A stretch of 64,000 bases of DNA from Gemmatimonadaceae bacterium (GCA_030835125.1 JAUQWM010000042.1:53652-117651), one strand, 5' to 3'. Positions 32,492 through 41,563 are shown, counted from the first letter of the stretch. Numbers and translations: made by a program. Notes: generated by a model from the sequence alone, not told the origin.

Positions 32492-34990
32492 TCACTCGTA
32501 TCGCAGCGCCTTCATGGGATCCACGCGGGCCGCACGCATGGCGGGGACGCCCCCGGCCGCGAGCGCTACCACGCCCAGCAGCAGGGCCGCCCCGGCCATG
32601 GACACCGGATCGTTCCCCTGCATGCCGAACAACATCGACGCCGCCAGGCGCGACAGCCCGATGGCGGCGGCGATCCCCGCCACCCCGCCAATCACTGTCA
32701 TGATCCCGACCTGCCGCAGGACCATCGCGCGCACGCGACCCGCATCGGCGCCCAGCGCCATCCGCACGCCGATCTCCCGGGTGCGCTGGGACACCGTGTA
32801 CGCCAGCACGCCGTACAGGCCGATGGCCGCCAGCAATGTCGCCAGCAGGGCGAACGACGCGGACAACGTGCTGATCATCCGGTCCAGGAACACGTTCTCC
32901 TTCACCTGTTGCTCCATCGTCTTCAGTTCCTCGATGGGCAGGTTGGGATCGATCCGCTTCACCAGCGACGGAATCGCCTTCAGCAGCAGCGCGGGCTCTG
33001 CCGAGCCCCGCACGTAGAACTGCATGTAGCCGACGGTCGAGTCCTGGCGATACGGCGTGTAGAACATCGGCGGGACGGGATCGCGCACCTCACTGTTCTT
33101 CGCGTCCTTCACGAAGCCGACGATCTCGGTGTCCAGCGCCCGGTTCGCGCCGCCGGTCGCCATGCGCTTGCCGACGGGATTGGTGCCCAGCTTGAACTTC
33201 CGCGCGAATGCCTCGTTGACGATCGCGACCTTCGAGGTCCCGACCCCCTCGGTCGACGAGAACTCGCGCCCGGCCAGGAGCGTCGCGCCCATGGTCCTGA
33301 AGTAGCCGGCGCCGACCTCGTTGTACCGCGCGCCGTTGTCGGTATCGGGAGTCGTCTCGAACCCCTCGACCGAGACGCCCGTGCCCGAACTGCTGCCGGC
33401 AAGTACGGGAATGATCGCGGCCGTCACGCCGGTCACGCCGGGCAGGGCCGCCAGTTCTTCTTCCATCTGGTTGAAGAAGTTCATCGACCGCGGCCCGGAG
33501 TAGCCGTTCAGGACGGGCGACACGCCGAAGGTCACCATGTTCTCGACGCGGATGCCGAGGTCCTCCCGGCTGACGTTGGCCAGGCTCTTCACGAAGAGGC
33601 CGGCCATGATCAGTAGCGTCATCGCCAGTCCCATCTGCACCGTGACCAGCGTCGTGCGGAAGCGCACCGCGGACCGCGCTCCGGACAGCGCGCCCGTGTT
33701 GGCGCGGATCATGGCAATCAGGTCGGGGCGGGTGCTGTGGAGCGCCGGGAACAGCCCGAACACGATGCCGGTGCCAAGCGACAGGGCGCCGGCAAAGAGC
33801 AGCATCGATCCGTCCATGCGGAAGTTGAACACACCCGCCTCATCCATCGGCATGAACGAGTTGATCAGGCCGACGGTCCACCTGGCCACGAGCAGGCTCG
33901 CCAGGCCGCCGATGAGCGCGAGGATGATCGCCTCCATCAGCAGCTGGCCGAGGAGCTGCACGCGGCCCGCGCCCAGCGAAAGCCGCACCGCCATTTCCAT
34001 CGCGCGATTGGCGCCACGCGCCAGCAGCAGGTTGGCGATGTTCGCGCAGGCGATGAGCAGCACGATGCCCGTGATGGAGAACAGCATGAGCAGGGGCGTC
34101 GTCGCCTCGGCGCTGACGCTGCTCTGCCCGCGGGCGCCATCGGTCACGAGGAGTGCGCGTTGCCTGAAGCGCGCCAGCGTCTGCTCGCTCATCCCCGTCT
34201 GCAGCGGCGCCTCGACGTCGGTGAGGATCGGCGTGTAGAGCGTATTCAGGGCGGTGGTGGCCTGCTCGATCGACACGCCGGGCTTGAGCCGGCCGAAGAC
34301 GTACGCCCAGTAGGAGCGCCGGTTCTCGAATCCGGTGAAGCCGGGCGACATGAGGCCGCGCATGGTGAGCGGCACGAACACCCTGGGCAGCGACCCGAGG
34401 GTGGTGCCGTCGAAGCCGCGCGGCGCGACGCCGACCACGGTCAGGGACTGGCCGTTGACGACAATGACATCGTTGATGATCGCGGGATTGAGCCCGTGCT
34501 GCGTTTCCCAGTAGGCGTAGCTGATTACGGCGACGAAGTGTCCGCCGACGACGCGATCGTCGTCAGGCGTCAGCAGGCGCCCGGCGGCGGGACGCAGGCC
34601 GAGGACGGGGAAGTACGACCCGGACACGAGCGCGCCCTGGGCGCTGGACGTGTTCCCCTTGTACGCGAGGTTGGCACCAAAGCCGCGATGCGCGGCCAAT
34701 CCCACCAGGACGTCCTGCCGTTCCTCGAGGTCGCGGAACATGCGATAGCTGAAGACCTGCTCGCAGTCACCCGACTGGTTGCAGGAGGTCGACCCCGGCT
34801 TGGGCCCCGGCGCGCCGAGGTTGATGAGCTGGTCGGGATCCTGCACCGGAAGGGGTCGCAGGAGGATCTGGTCAAAGAACGAGAAGATGGCCGCGTTCGC
34901 GCCGATCCCGAGCGCAAGGGACACGATCGTCACCACGGTGACGAACGGCGATCGCATCAACGTCCGGAGCGCCAGCCGGGGATTCACCAT
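32492..34990 (-). CDS. MacB/FtsX-type ABC permease (ADOP group)
   Basis: An 832-residue permease with duplicated FtsX domains. TM1 is in VNPRLALRTLMRSPFVTVVT, followed by SLALGIGANAAIFSFFDQIL, then a large periplasmic MacB-like domain, and a central TM block beginning MLFSITGIVLLIACANIANL with LLARGANRAMEMAVRLSLGA. A second periplasmic domain and a final TM block (FALLATLLAAIGLYGVLAYT, REIGVRMALGADAGRVRAMV) complete it. This fused form is common in Acidobacteria and Gemmatimonadota. No ATPase gene adjoins, so its partner is elsewhere. Substrate is unknown; export of peptides, lipids or drugs is typical of MacB relatives. ATG 34990 starts the conserved VNPRLALR segment. Confidence 0.9.
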   Translation of the reverse strand: MVNPRLALRTLMRSPFVTVVTIVSLALGIGANAAIFSFFDQILLRPLPVQDPDQLINLGAPGPKPGSTSCNQSGDCEQVFSYRMFRDLEERQDVLVGLAAHRGFGANLAYKGNTSSAQGALVSGSYFPVLGLRPAAGRLLTPDDDRVVGGHFVAVISYAYWETQHGLNPAIINDVIVVNGQSLTVVGVAPRGFDGTTLGSLPRVFVPLTMRGLMSPGFTGFENRRSYWAYVFGRLKPGVSIEQATTALNTLYTPILTDVEAPLQTGMSEQTLARFRQRALLVTDGARGQSSVSAEATTPLLMLFSITGIVLLIACANIANLLLARGANRAMEMAVRLSLGAGRVQLLGQLLMEAIILALIGGLASLLVARWTVGLINSFMPMDEAGVFNFRMDGSMLLFAGALSLGTGIVFGLFPALHSTRPDLIAMIRANTGALSGARSAVRFRTTLVTVQMGLAMTLLIMAGLFVKSLANVSREDLGIRVENMVTFGVSPVLNGYSGPRSMNFFNQMEEELAALPGVTGVTAAIIPVLAGSSSGTGVSVEGFETTPDTDNGARYNEVGAGYFRTMGATLLAGREFSSTEGVGTSKVAIVNEAFARKFKLGTNPVGKRMATGGANRALDTEIVGFVKDAKNSEVRDPVPPMFYTPYRQDSTVGYMQFYVRGSAEPALLLKAIPSLVKRIDPNLPIEELKTMEQQVKENVFLDRMISTLSASFALLATLLAAIGLYGVLAYTVSQRTREIGVRMALGADAGRVRAMVLRQVGIMTVIGGVAGIAAAIGLSRLAASMLFGMQGNDPVSMAGAALLLGVVALAAGGVPAMRAARVDPMKALRYE

Positions 34991-35180
34991 CGGGAGACCT
35001 CGATATTCCGGGAAGGGGCGCGCGGCCCCGGGAGCGGCTGTACGATTGGAGCGGTGGTGGAGTTTCGACCCGCCCGCGGCCCCGTCGATACGACACCACG
35101 ACGACGTCATGGGTTTGGCACACCGGCTTCATTTCCCGGAGCGAATCGCGCATTCTCAAGGGCGCTTCGTCCCACGACCC

Positions 35181-35891
35181 ATGACATCACGCCCCGCCGA
35201 TTCGCTGCGCTGGCAGGTCGCCGTCGGTGCCGACGAGACCTCGGCGGTGTTTGACCCGAGTGCGGCACCGGATGCGCCGGTGTTCGTGTTTGCGCACGGA
35301 GCGGGCGGCAACCTCGCGGACAGCGGCGTCGTGCGCACGGCGGCGGTGCTTCGCGACCGCGGTCTTCACACGGTCCGGTTCAACTTCCTCTATCGTGAGA
35401 AGCGGATCGGGCGTCCGGATCCCATGCCCAGGCTCACCGCCTGCACCGAAGCGGTGGTCGAACGGGTGCGGACCGAACTGTCGCCGAAGCGGCTGTTCAT
35501 CGGCGGTCGGTCGATGGGGGGACGGGCGGCGTCCGTTCTGGCGTCACAGGGATTCGCGTGTGACGGCCTGCTGCTGCTGGCCTACCCGCTGCACCCGCCG
35601 GGCAAGCCGGCGCAACTCCGATCGCAGCACCTGCCGGACATCCACCAGCCGGTCCTGTGCATCAACGGGACGCGCGACGAGTTCTGCACGCATGCGCTGA
35701 TGGAGCAGGTCCTCACCACCGTCCAGCCATCATGGCACATGCACTGGGTCGAGGGCGCCGATCACGGCTTTCACGTCCTGAAGAAGTCCGGCCGGACCGA
35801 CCACGACGTCATGGAGGAGATCGGCTCCGTGGTCGCCGGGTGGATCAGGAACGATTCCGCACCGGCGCCGCCGGATCCGTCACCGGCGTAG
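35181..35891 (+). CDS. Alpha/beta hydrolase of the KANL3/Tex30 type
   Basis: A 236-residue hydrolase without a signal peptide. VFVFAHGAGGNLADSG holds the oxyanion loop, the nucleophile is Ser111 in FIGGRSMGGRAASVLA, the acid is in INGTRDEFC, and the His is in EGADHGFHVLKKSGR. The short beta/alpha core and the GGRSMGGR elbow match the KANL3/Tex30 or dienelactone-hydrolase-like group. Substrate is unknown. An in-frame ATG at 35109 would add 24 residues without family support. The 3' end overlaps the convergent DUF1080 gene by 12 nt. The 190-nt gap to the divergent permease gene shows no clear regulatory site. Confidence 0.88.
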   Translation: MTSRPADSLRWQVAVGADETSAVFDPSAAPDAPVFVFAHGAGGNLADSGVVRTAAVLRDRGLHTVRFNFLYREKRIGRPDPMPRLTACTEAVVERVRTELSPKRLFIGGRSMGGRAASVLASQGFACDGLLLLAYPLHPPGKPAQLRSQHLPDIHQPVLCINGTRDEFCTHALMEQVLTTVQPSWHMHWVEGADHGFHVLKKSGRTDHDVMEEIGSVVAGWIRNDSAPAPPDPSPA

Positions 35892-36659
35892 ATCGTCCTC
35901 GGCCAACGGCCGGATCCACACGTTCCGGAAGCGAACCGGATGCGCGTGATCCTGGAGGCTGATCGGCAACCGCTCCGGGTGCGCCTCGTACGGAGGCCGC
36001 GCGTAGTGGCCGGTGGGCCCGGTGAGGGTGACATGGTCCTGGACCAGCACGCCGTTGTGCAGGACGGAGATCGTGGCCGGACGAGTCACCCTGCCTGACG
36101 AGTCGAACCGCGGGCCGTGGAAGGTGATGTCGTAGCTCTGCCACGATCCCGGCGGCCGCGACGCGTTCACCAGTGGCGGGAACTGGCCATAGATGGCGGC
36201 GGCCTGCCCATCCGGATACGTCGCGTTCCCATACGAGTCGAGCACCTGGACCTCGTACCTTCCCATCAGGAACACCCCGCTGTTGCCGCGATTCTGCCCG
36301 GTGCCCTTCGCCGGGTCGGGACTCATCCACTCGATGTGCACCTGGGCGTCCGGGAAGGAGTCGCGGGTCACGATACCGCCGGATCCCGGACGCACCTCGA
36401 AGTAGCCGTCGCGCACGATCCACTTCGCCGGCGCGCCGTCGCCCTGCATCCAGCGGGACAGGTCCCGACCGTCGAAGAGCACGATCGCGTCGCCGGGCGG
36501 CGGCACCGGCAGGGCGCCAGCACCGGCATCGACCACGCGCGGTTGCGGCCGGTCGGGGGCGTGAATGGGCCAATCGCGCGACGATTGGGCAGTCAGCGGA
36601 CTCGCCACGGCCAGTGACACGGCCGCCAGCGTCAGGACGCGATCCGCGAGCTTGCGCAT
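35880..36659 (-). CDS. Secreted DUF1080 (3-keto-disaccharide hydrolase-like) protein
   Basis: A 259-residue exported protein. Signal peptide (RVLTLAAVSLAVASPLTAQ), then a DUF1080 beta-sandwich: DAIVLFDGRDLSRWMQGDGA, KWIVRDGYFEVRPGSGGIVT, QVHIEWMSPDPAKGTGQNRG, NSGVFLMGRYEVQVLDSYGN and the C-terminal PISLQDHAHPVRFRNVWIRP. NSGVF and QDH are diagnostic. Family members cleave 3-keto-glucosides in the periplasm. ATG 36659 begins the signal peptide. It is downstream of ndh on the same strand by 41 nt and convergent with the hydrolase gene. Confidence 0.9.
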   Translation of the reverse strand: MRKLADRVLTLAAVSLAVASPLTAQSSRDWPIHAPDRPQPRVVDAGAGALPVPPPGDAIVLFDGRDLSRWMQGDGAPAKWIVRDGYFEVRPGSGGIVTRDSFPDAQVHIEWMSPDPAKGTGQNRGNSGVFLMGRYEVQVLDSYGNATYPDGQAAAIYGQFPPLVNASRPPGSWQSYDITFHGPRFDSSGRVTRPATISVLHNGVLVQDHVTLTGPTGHYARPPYEAHPERLPISLQDHAHPVRFRNVWIRPLAEDDLRR

Positions 36660-36700
36660 GTACCACTCCAGTGATGCGGTGACGGTCGATGCATCGGAGG

Positions 36701-38002
36701 TCATCCCGGCACCCCGCGTGCGGCGTGGCCTGCCGTCCCGGTGGGCTCCGGTTGTTCCAGTCGAAGGATGAGTCGAACCCCACGCTGCCAGGTAAAGAAC
36801 GCGTATCCCCACTGCACCAGGACGCTGAGCCGATTCCGGAAGCCGGCCAGGTACATGATGTGCACGAACAACCAGAGGAACCACGCCGGAACGCCGCTGA
36901 AGGTGAGCCACGGGAACTCGGCGATCGCGCGATAGCGGCCGATCACGGCCAGGTCCCCGTGCGTCTGATAGAGGAACGGCTTCCGTGACCGGCCCGCGAC
37001 TTCGTCGGCGATGTTCCGGCCAGTCCGCTTCCCCATCTGGATCGCGCCCTGCGCCACCCGGGGCACCGGCTTCCCCGACGGGTTGGTGACCGCCGCCTGG
37101 TCCCCGACCACGAAGATCTCGGGATGGCCCTCGAGCGAGAGGTCCGGCTGCACGCGCAGGTGGCTCGCGCGATCGACACACGTGGGGAACGCCCCGGAGA
37201 GCGGCGAGCCGAGGTTGCCCGCCGCCCAGAACACGGTGCGCGACTCGATGCGCTCGGCGCCGACCTGCACGCCGCCCTCGGCGATGCCGGTGACCGCCGC
37301 GTTGAGGCGGACCTCCACGCCTAACGCCTCGAGGTCACGCAGCGCCCGGGCCGACAGGTGCTCCCGGAACGCCGGCAGCAGCCGCGGCCCGCCCTCGAGC
37401 AGGATGAAGCGCGCCTTCGCCGGGTCGATGCGCCGGAAGTCGCGCCGCAGCGCCTTCCTGGCGATCGACACCATGATCCCCGCCAGCTCGACACCGGTCG
37501 GCCCGCCGCCGACGATCACCATCGTCAGGTGCCGGTCGCGCTCCGCCGGGCTGTCGCAGGCCTCCGCCCGCTCGAAGGCGGACAGGAACCGGTTCCGGAT
37601 CTCCACCGCATCCTCGAGGGTCTTCAGCCCGGGGGCGTTCGGCTCCCAGTCATCGTGGCCGAAGTACGCGTGGCGCGACCCCGCCGCCAGGATGAGGTAG
37701 TCGTAGGTCAGCGCGACCCCGGAATCGAGGGTGACCGATTTTGCCTGCGCGTCGATGCCGGTCACGTCGGCGGCCAGCACCGTCGTATTGCGCACGGATC
37801 GCAGTACCCACCGGATGGGGACCGCGATGTCGCTCGGCGCCAACGCCCCCGTGGCCACCTGGTACAGGAGCGGCTGGAAGACGAACTGATTCGAGCGGTC
37901 GACCAGCGTGACATCAACCGGGGCGCGCCTGAGCGCCCTGGCGGCCTCGATCCCGCCGAAGCCACCTCCGACGATGACGACGTGGGGACGGTGAGGAGTC
38001 AG
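36701..38002 (-). CDS. ndh: Type II NADH dehydrogenase (NDH-2), apparent CTG start
   Basis: About 433 residues. FAD site HVVIVGGGFGGIEAARAL directly at the N-terminus; NADH site TMVIVGGGPTGVELAGIM; later VVGDQAAVTNPSGKPVPRVA, followed by QGAIQMGKRTGRNIADEV, and a C-terminal membrane-associating segment (FSGVPAWFLWLFVHIMYLAG). It oxidises NADH and reduces quinone without proton pumping. The frame is open only from 38017 and has no ATG or GTG before the FAD motif. The best start is CTG at 38002-38000 (Leu/Met-Thr-Pro-His-Arg-Pro-His-Val-Val). That codon lies inside a 7-nt repeat unit, so the native start may have been overwritten. A GTG at 37858 would delete the FAD site and is rejected. Confidence 0.88.
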   Translation of the reverse strand: MTPHRPHVVIVGGGFGGIEAARALRRAPVDVTLVDRSNQFVFQPLLYQVATGALAPSDIAVPIRWVLRSVRNTTVLAADVTGIDAQAKSVTLDSGVALTYDYLILAAGSRHAYFGHDDWEPNAPGLKTLEDAVEIRNRFLSAFERAEACDSPAERDRHLTMVIVGGGPTGVELAGIMVSIARKALRRDFRRIDPAKARFILLEGGPRLLPAFREHLSARALRDLEALGVEVRLNAAVTGIAEGGVQVGAERIESRTVFWAAGNLGSPLSGAFPTCVDRASHLRVQPDLSLEGHPEIFVVGDQAAVTNPSGKPVPRVAQGAIQMGKRTGRNIADEVAGRSRKPFLYQTHGDLAVIGRYRAIAEFPWLTFSGVPAWFLWLFVHIMYLAGFRNRLSVLVQWGYAFFTWQRGVRLILRLEQPEPTGTAGHAARGVPG

Positions 38003-38114
38003 GGCCGAGGTCCGGGTTCAGAGGTCCGAGGTGAAGTGCCGGGTCACGAGTCACGAATCCCGAGTCACGAAACCCGAGTCCCGATTCCCGATTCCCGATT
38101 CCCGATTCCCGATT
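37990..38114. repeat. Two 7-nt-period arrays across the ndh start and the symporter end
   Basis: Six units of the GAGG family (GGTGAGG, AGTCAGG, GCCGAGG, TCCGGGT, TCAGAGG, TCCGAGG) occupy 37990-38031. After a 9-nt spacer, GGGTCAC, GAGTCAC, GAATCCC, GAGTCAC, GAAACCC, GAGTCCC and four GATTCCC units plus GATT occupy 38041-38114. The first array contains the presumed ndh start codon; the second encodes the C-terminal tail and the stop codon of the symporter. Confidence 0.92.
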
Positions 38115-39754
38115 GAAGAGATCAGCATCCCGACGACGACGACCGCCACCGCACCGATGATATTGTGCCAGAGGAACGCCACCTGCGGGAGGCCGAACGT
38201 CACCGCCGCGACCGCCGACATCCCGGCGATGAGGCCCCAGAAGGCGCCCGCCGCACGCGCGCCCGGGATCATCGCGAGGATGAACACGCCGAGGATCGAT
38301 CCGTAGAAGAAGGAGCCGAACCGGTTCACCACCTCGATCAGGGATCCCAGCGACCCGGCGCGAATCGCGACGAAGCACGCGAAGAGCCCCCAGAATCCGG
38401 TCGCGACCTTCGACACGCCGAGGAAGTGCGCGTCTGTCGCCTCGGGACGCATCCACCGCCGATAGAAGTCGATCACCGTCGCGGTCGACAGCGAGTTCAA
38501 CTCGGCCGCGATCGACGACATCGCCGCCGCCATGACGGCGGCGATGAACAACCCGGCCATGCCTAACGGCAGGTGGTTGAGCACGAAGCTCGGCATCACG
38601 TAGTTCACGTCGCGCGTCGGCTCGCTCGTCACCTGGCCGGCCAGCGCCAGTGCCTCGGTCCGCACCGCCTGCACCGCCGAGTCCCCCGCCAGGAAGACTC
38701 GCGCGCCCACCACGTCCGCCGCCCCGGTCTCCGCCAGCGCCGCCGCGGCCACACGTCGCGTCTCGCCGGCCTCGCGGTAGCGATCCTCGAGGGCCAGGTA
38801 CGCCGCCGGTTGCGCCTCGCGCACGCGCCGCTCGTGGGCGGGGTTGAACAGCAATGGTGCCGGCTGGAACAGGTAGTACACGTAGATCAGGACGCCCATG
38901 AGCAGGATCAGCGCCTGGAGCGGGATCTTCCAGTACGCGCTCATGAGGAGCGAACTGCGCGCCTCGTCCACCGATCGCGCGGTCAGGTAACGCTGCACCT
39001 GGCTCTGGTCCGTCCCGAAATACGAGAGCATCAGGAACGTCCCGCCGAGGATGCCCGACCAGAACGTGTACTGCTTCGTGAGGTCGAACGAGAAGTCGAA
39101 TGCCTGCAGCCGGCCCGCCGTGCCCGCGACGCGCAACGCCCCATCGGGACTCACCGGCAGCTGCACCAGCAGGAAGATGACGATGACGACGAGGGCACCG
39201 ACGATCAGCACCATCTGCTTGACGTCTGCCCAAGTCACCGCCTGCACCCCGCCGAACATGGTGTAGATCACCGTCGGGATGCCGATCAGCGCCACCGACC
39301 AGGCCAGCGGCCAGCCGAAGATGGCCGAGAAGACGATCCCCGGCGCCGAGATGATGGCGCCACAGGACATGCCCCGCGACACCAGGAACAGGAAGCTGGT
39401 GAGCGAGCGGGTCCGGGCGTCGAACCGGCGCTCGAGGAACTCGTAGGCGGTGTAGACCTTCGCGCCATGCAGGAACGGCACCAGCGTGACGCCGAGGATC
39501 ACCATCGCGATGGGCAGCCCGAAGTAGAACTGGACGAAGCGCAGGCCATCCGTGGCGCCCTGCCCGGTCGTCCCGATCATCGTGACCGCGGACATCTGCG
39601 TCGCCATGACCGAGAGGCCGACCGCCCACCAGGGCAGGCTGCGATTGGCCAGGAAGTAGCCCTCGATGTTGTGCGTCCCCTTCGCCCGCCGCAGCCCGTC
39701 GACGACCACGTACAGGAGGTACCCGACCACGATCGCCCAGTTGATCCAGTGCAT
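38051..39754 (-). CDS. Sodium/solute symporter (SSS family)
   Basis: A 567-residue, about 13-TM transporter. SLPWWAVGLSVMATQMSAVT is the TM1 sodium-site region, followed by IGTTGQGATDGLRFVQFYFG. VYTAYEFLERRFDARTRSLT and FGTDQSQVQRYLTARS are typical SSS signatures, and SSIAAELNSLSTATVIDFY is the TM8 region with Ser residues for Na+. Substrate unknown (sugar, amino acid or organic acid). A soluble insertion between about residues 300 and 385 contains coiled, Ala/Glu-rich sequence. The last 20 residues, three degenerate copies of a 7-residue unit (IGNRESG, IGNRDSG, FVTRDS), are encoded by the GATTCCC array and are not part of the fold. A 35-residue membrane microprotein gene lies 3 nt upstream. 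Confidence 0.9.
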   Translation of the reverse strand: MHWINWAIVVGYLLYVVVDGLRRAKGTHNIEGYFLANRSLPWWAVGLSVMATQMSAVTMIGTTGQGATDGLRFVQFYFGLPIAMVILGVTLVPFLHGAKVYTAYEFLERRFDARTRSLTSFLFLVSRGMSCGAIISAPGIVFSAIFGWPLAWSVALIGIPTVIYTMFGGVQAVTWADVKQMVLIVGALVVIVIFLLVQLPVSPDGALRVAGTAGRLQAFDFSFDLTKQYTFWSGILGGTFLMLSYFGTDQSQVQRYLTARSVDEARSSLLMSAYWKIPLQALILLMGVLIYVYYLFQPAPLLFNPAHERRVREAQPAAYLALEDRYREAGETRRVAAAALAETGAADVVGARVFLAGDSAVQAVRTEALALAGQVTSEPTRDVNYVMPSFVLNHLPLGMAGLFIAAVMAAAMSSIAAELNSLSTATVIDFYRRWMRPEATDAHFLGVSKVATGFWGLFACFVAIRAGSLGSLIEVVNRFGSFFYGSILGVFILAMIPGARAAGAFWGLIAGMSAVAAVTFGLPQVAFLWHNIIGAVAVVVVGMLISSIGNRESGIGNRDSGFVTRDS

Positions 39755-39757
39755 GAC

Positions 39758-39865
39758 CTAGCGCCCGTAGTGCGACTGCATCCACCACAGGAGCGCGAGG
39801 CTCACGACCTGCACGATCATCACGCGCACCAGGACCTGGCGAAAACGGCTGGATCCGTCCTGCAT
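39758..39865 (-). CDS. Single-TM microprotein upstream of the symporter
   Basis: A 35-codon frame: MQDGSSRFRQVLVRVMIVQV continuing VSLALLWWMQSHYGR. It has a basic N-terminal third and one hydrophobic helix (VLVRVMIVQVVSLALLWWM), consistent with an inner-membrane peptide. GGAG lies 5 nt before the ATG, and the stop is 3 nt from the symporter start, so it is probably real and co-translated. Many SSS-type transporters have a small membrane partner; this may be one. Function is inferred from position only. Confidence 0.55.
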   Translation of the reverse strand: MQDGSSRFRQVLVRVMIVQVVSLALLWWMQSHYGR

Positions 39866-39997
39866 GAGGGCTCCGGCGGGGGGTGGATGCGGAACTTACG
39901 CGGCGGGCGAGCCCCGCGGCCAGCGGGATGGCGGTCCGGGCGTTGACATCGCCGGGCGTGGAGGCACCTTCCCTCCGGCCCCCAACCCCGCCCACCC

Positions 39998-41563
39998 ATG
40001 CGCGTCTCCCGTCTCGCGGCCGTCGTTGCGTTAGGCATCGCCTGTCAGCCGTCCACTCCACCGTCGTCGGAGGTCACGCGTCCCCGGGCGCAGGTCACCA
40101 CCGCCGAGACGTTCGACGCGAAGCAGGTGCCTCCCTACACCGGCGCCCACGACGCGGCCTACGCCTTCATCGACGCCAACCTGCGCGCGCACGTCGAGAA
40201 CCTGCGGCGCTGGGTCCGCCAGCCGTCGATCAGCGCCCAGAACAACGGCATCCAGCGCATGGCCGAGCTGGTGCGCGACGACCTGATCGCGCTCGGCTTC
40301 AAGGAGGCCGAGCTGGTGCCGACCACCGGTCACCCCGGCGTATGGGGGTACTACGACGCCGGCGCCGAGAAGACGCTCGCCGTCTACATGATGTACGACG
40401 TCCAGCCGGTCGAGCCCACGGGATGGTCGGTGGACGCGTTCGAGGGCGCGCTGGTGGACCGCCCGCTGGGCAAGGTGCTCATGGCCCGCGGCGCCACGAA
40501 CCAGAAGGCACCCGAGCGCGCCTTCCTCAATGCGCTCGAGGCCATCATCCGGACCCAGGGCAAGCTGCCGGTGAACCTGATGGTGGTGGCCGAGGGTGAG
40601 GAAGAACTCGGGTCACCGCACTTCAACGAGGTCATCGACAAGTACGAGGCACGCCTCAAGACCGCGTCGGGCGTCTTCTTCCCGTTCAACAGCCAGGAGC
40701 CCGACGGCGACGTCGGCATGTTCATGGGCGTGAAGGGCATCCTCGCGTTCGAGATGGAGGCGCGTGGGGGACCCCACGGCGGCCCGGTGAAGTCGGAGAT
40801 CCACGGCTCGTACAAGGTGATCACCGACTCCCCCGTGCTCCGGCTCACGCAGGCGATCGCCAGCCTGACGTCGCCCGACGGCAACACGATCCTGGTGCCC
40901 CGTTACTACGACGCGATCCGCGCACCATCGGATGAGGAGCAGCAACTGACCAACGGCATGCTCCCGCAGTGGGTGGCGCAGGACAGCGCCTCGCGCGCCG
41001 GCATGGGCATCGAGCAGTGGATCGACAGCATGAGCGCGCGCGACGCACTCATCGAGTACCTGTTCAGCACCACGATGAACGTCGACGGCATCTGGAGCGG
41101 CTACAGCGGACCGGGGATGAAGACCATCCTGCCGCACGTGGCCACCGCGAAGCTCGACTCGCGGCTCGTCCCGGACCAGGACCCGGACTCGGCGCTGGCC
41201 CTGATCCGGGCGCACCTCGACGCGAAGGGATTCACGGACGTCACGCTGCGCAAGCTCAGCGGCTACCCGCCGGCCCAGTCGTCGGTGAGCGCCCCGCTGG
41301 TCCGGGCAGCGATCGGCACGTACCACAAGTACGGGTTCCCGCCCAGCGTGGCGCCGCGGCTGGCCGGGAGTGCGCCGTACTACGTCTTCACGAAGCGACT
41401 GGGGCTGCCGATGGTGGCTGGCGGCATCGGGCACGGCTCCGGCGCGCACGGGCCCGACGAGTACATGGTGATCGAGCCGAAGTCGGGGTCGCGGGTGGCC
41501 GGCCTCGCGGCCATCGAGAAGTTCTACGTGGACCTGTTGTACGCGCTCTCCGCCGCCCGGTAG
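39998..41563 (+). CDS. M20-fold peptidase-like protein with altered metal ligands
   Basis: A 521-residue exported protein of the M20 dipeptidase/carnosinase fold. Its signal peptide ends in LGIACQPS, a possible but poor lipobox because Gly is at -3. The frame of the fold is clear (YDVQPVEPTGW, KLPVNLMVVAEGEEELGSPH, GAHGPDEYMVIEPKSG). Catalytic positions differ from active members: the usual GHxD is MMYD, the usual TDDKG is TNQKA, and the later SD-type ligand is FNSQ. Only the EGEEE glutamates and the last His (GAHGPDEY) remain. It may be a pseudoenzyme or use another mechanism. It is monocistronic, divergent from the microprotein/symporter genes across 132 nt. Confidence 0.82.
   Translation: MRVSRLAAVVALGIACQPSTPPSSEVTRPRAQVTTAETFDAKQVPPYTGAHDAAYAFIDANLRAHVENLRRWVRQPSISAQNNGIQRMAELVRDDLIALGFKEAELVPTTGHPGVWGYYDAGAEKTLAVYMMYDVQPVEPTGWSVDAFEGALVDRPLGKVLMARGATNQKAPERAFLNALEAIIRTQGKLPVNLMVVAEGEEELGSPHFNEVIDKYEARLKTASGVFFPFNSQEPDGDVGMFMGVKGILAFEMEARGGPHGGPVKSEIHGSYKVITDSPVLRLTQAIASLTSPDGNTILVPRYYDAIRAPSDEEQQLTNGMLPQWVAQDSASRAGMGIEQWIDSMSARDALIEYLFSTTMNVDGIWSGYSGPGMKTILPHVATAKLDSRLVPDQDPDSALALIRAHLDAKGFTDVTLRKLSGYPPAQSSVSAPLVRAAIGTYHKYGFPPSVAPRLAGSAPYYVFTKRLGLPMVAGGIGHGSGAHGPDEYMVIEPKSGSRVAGLAAIEKFYVDLLYALSAAR

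Noticed and set aside
38573..39946. 457-codon plus-strand frame
   Set aside because: Antisense to the SSS symporter, whose TM pattern and signatures are clear; this product is His/Arg-rich low-complexity sequence.
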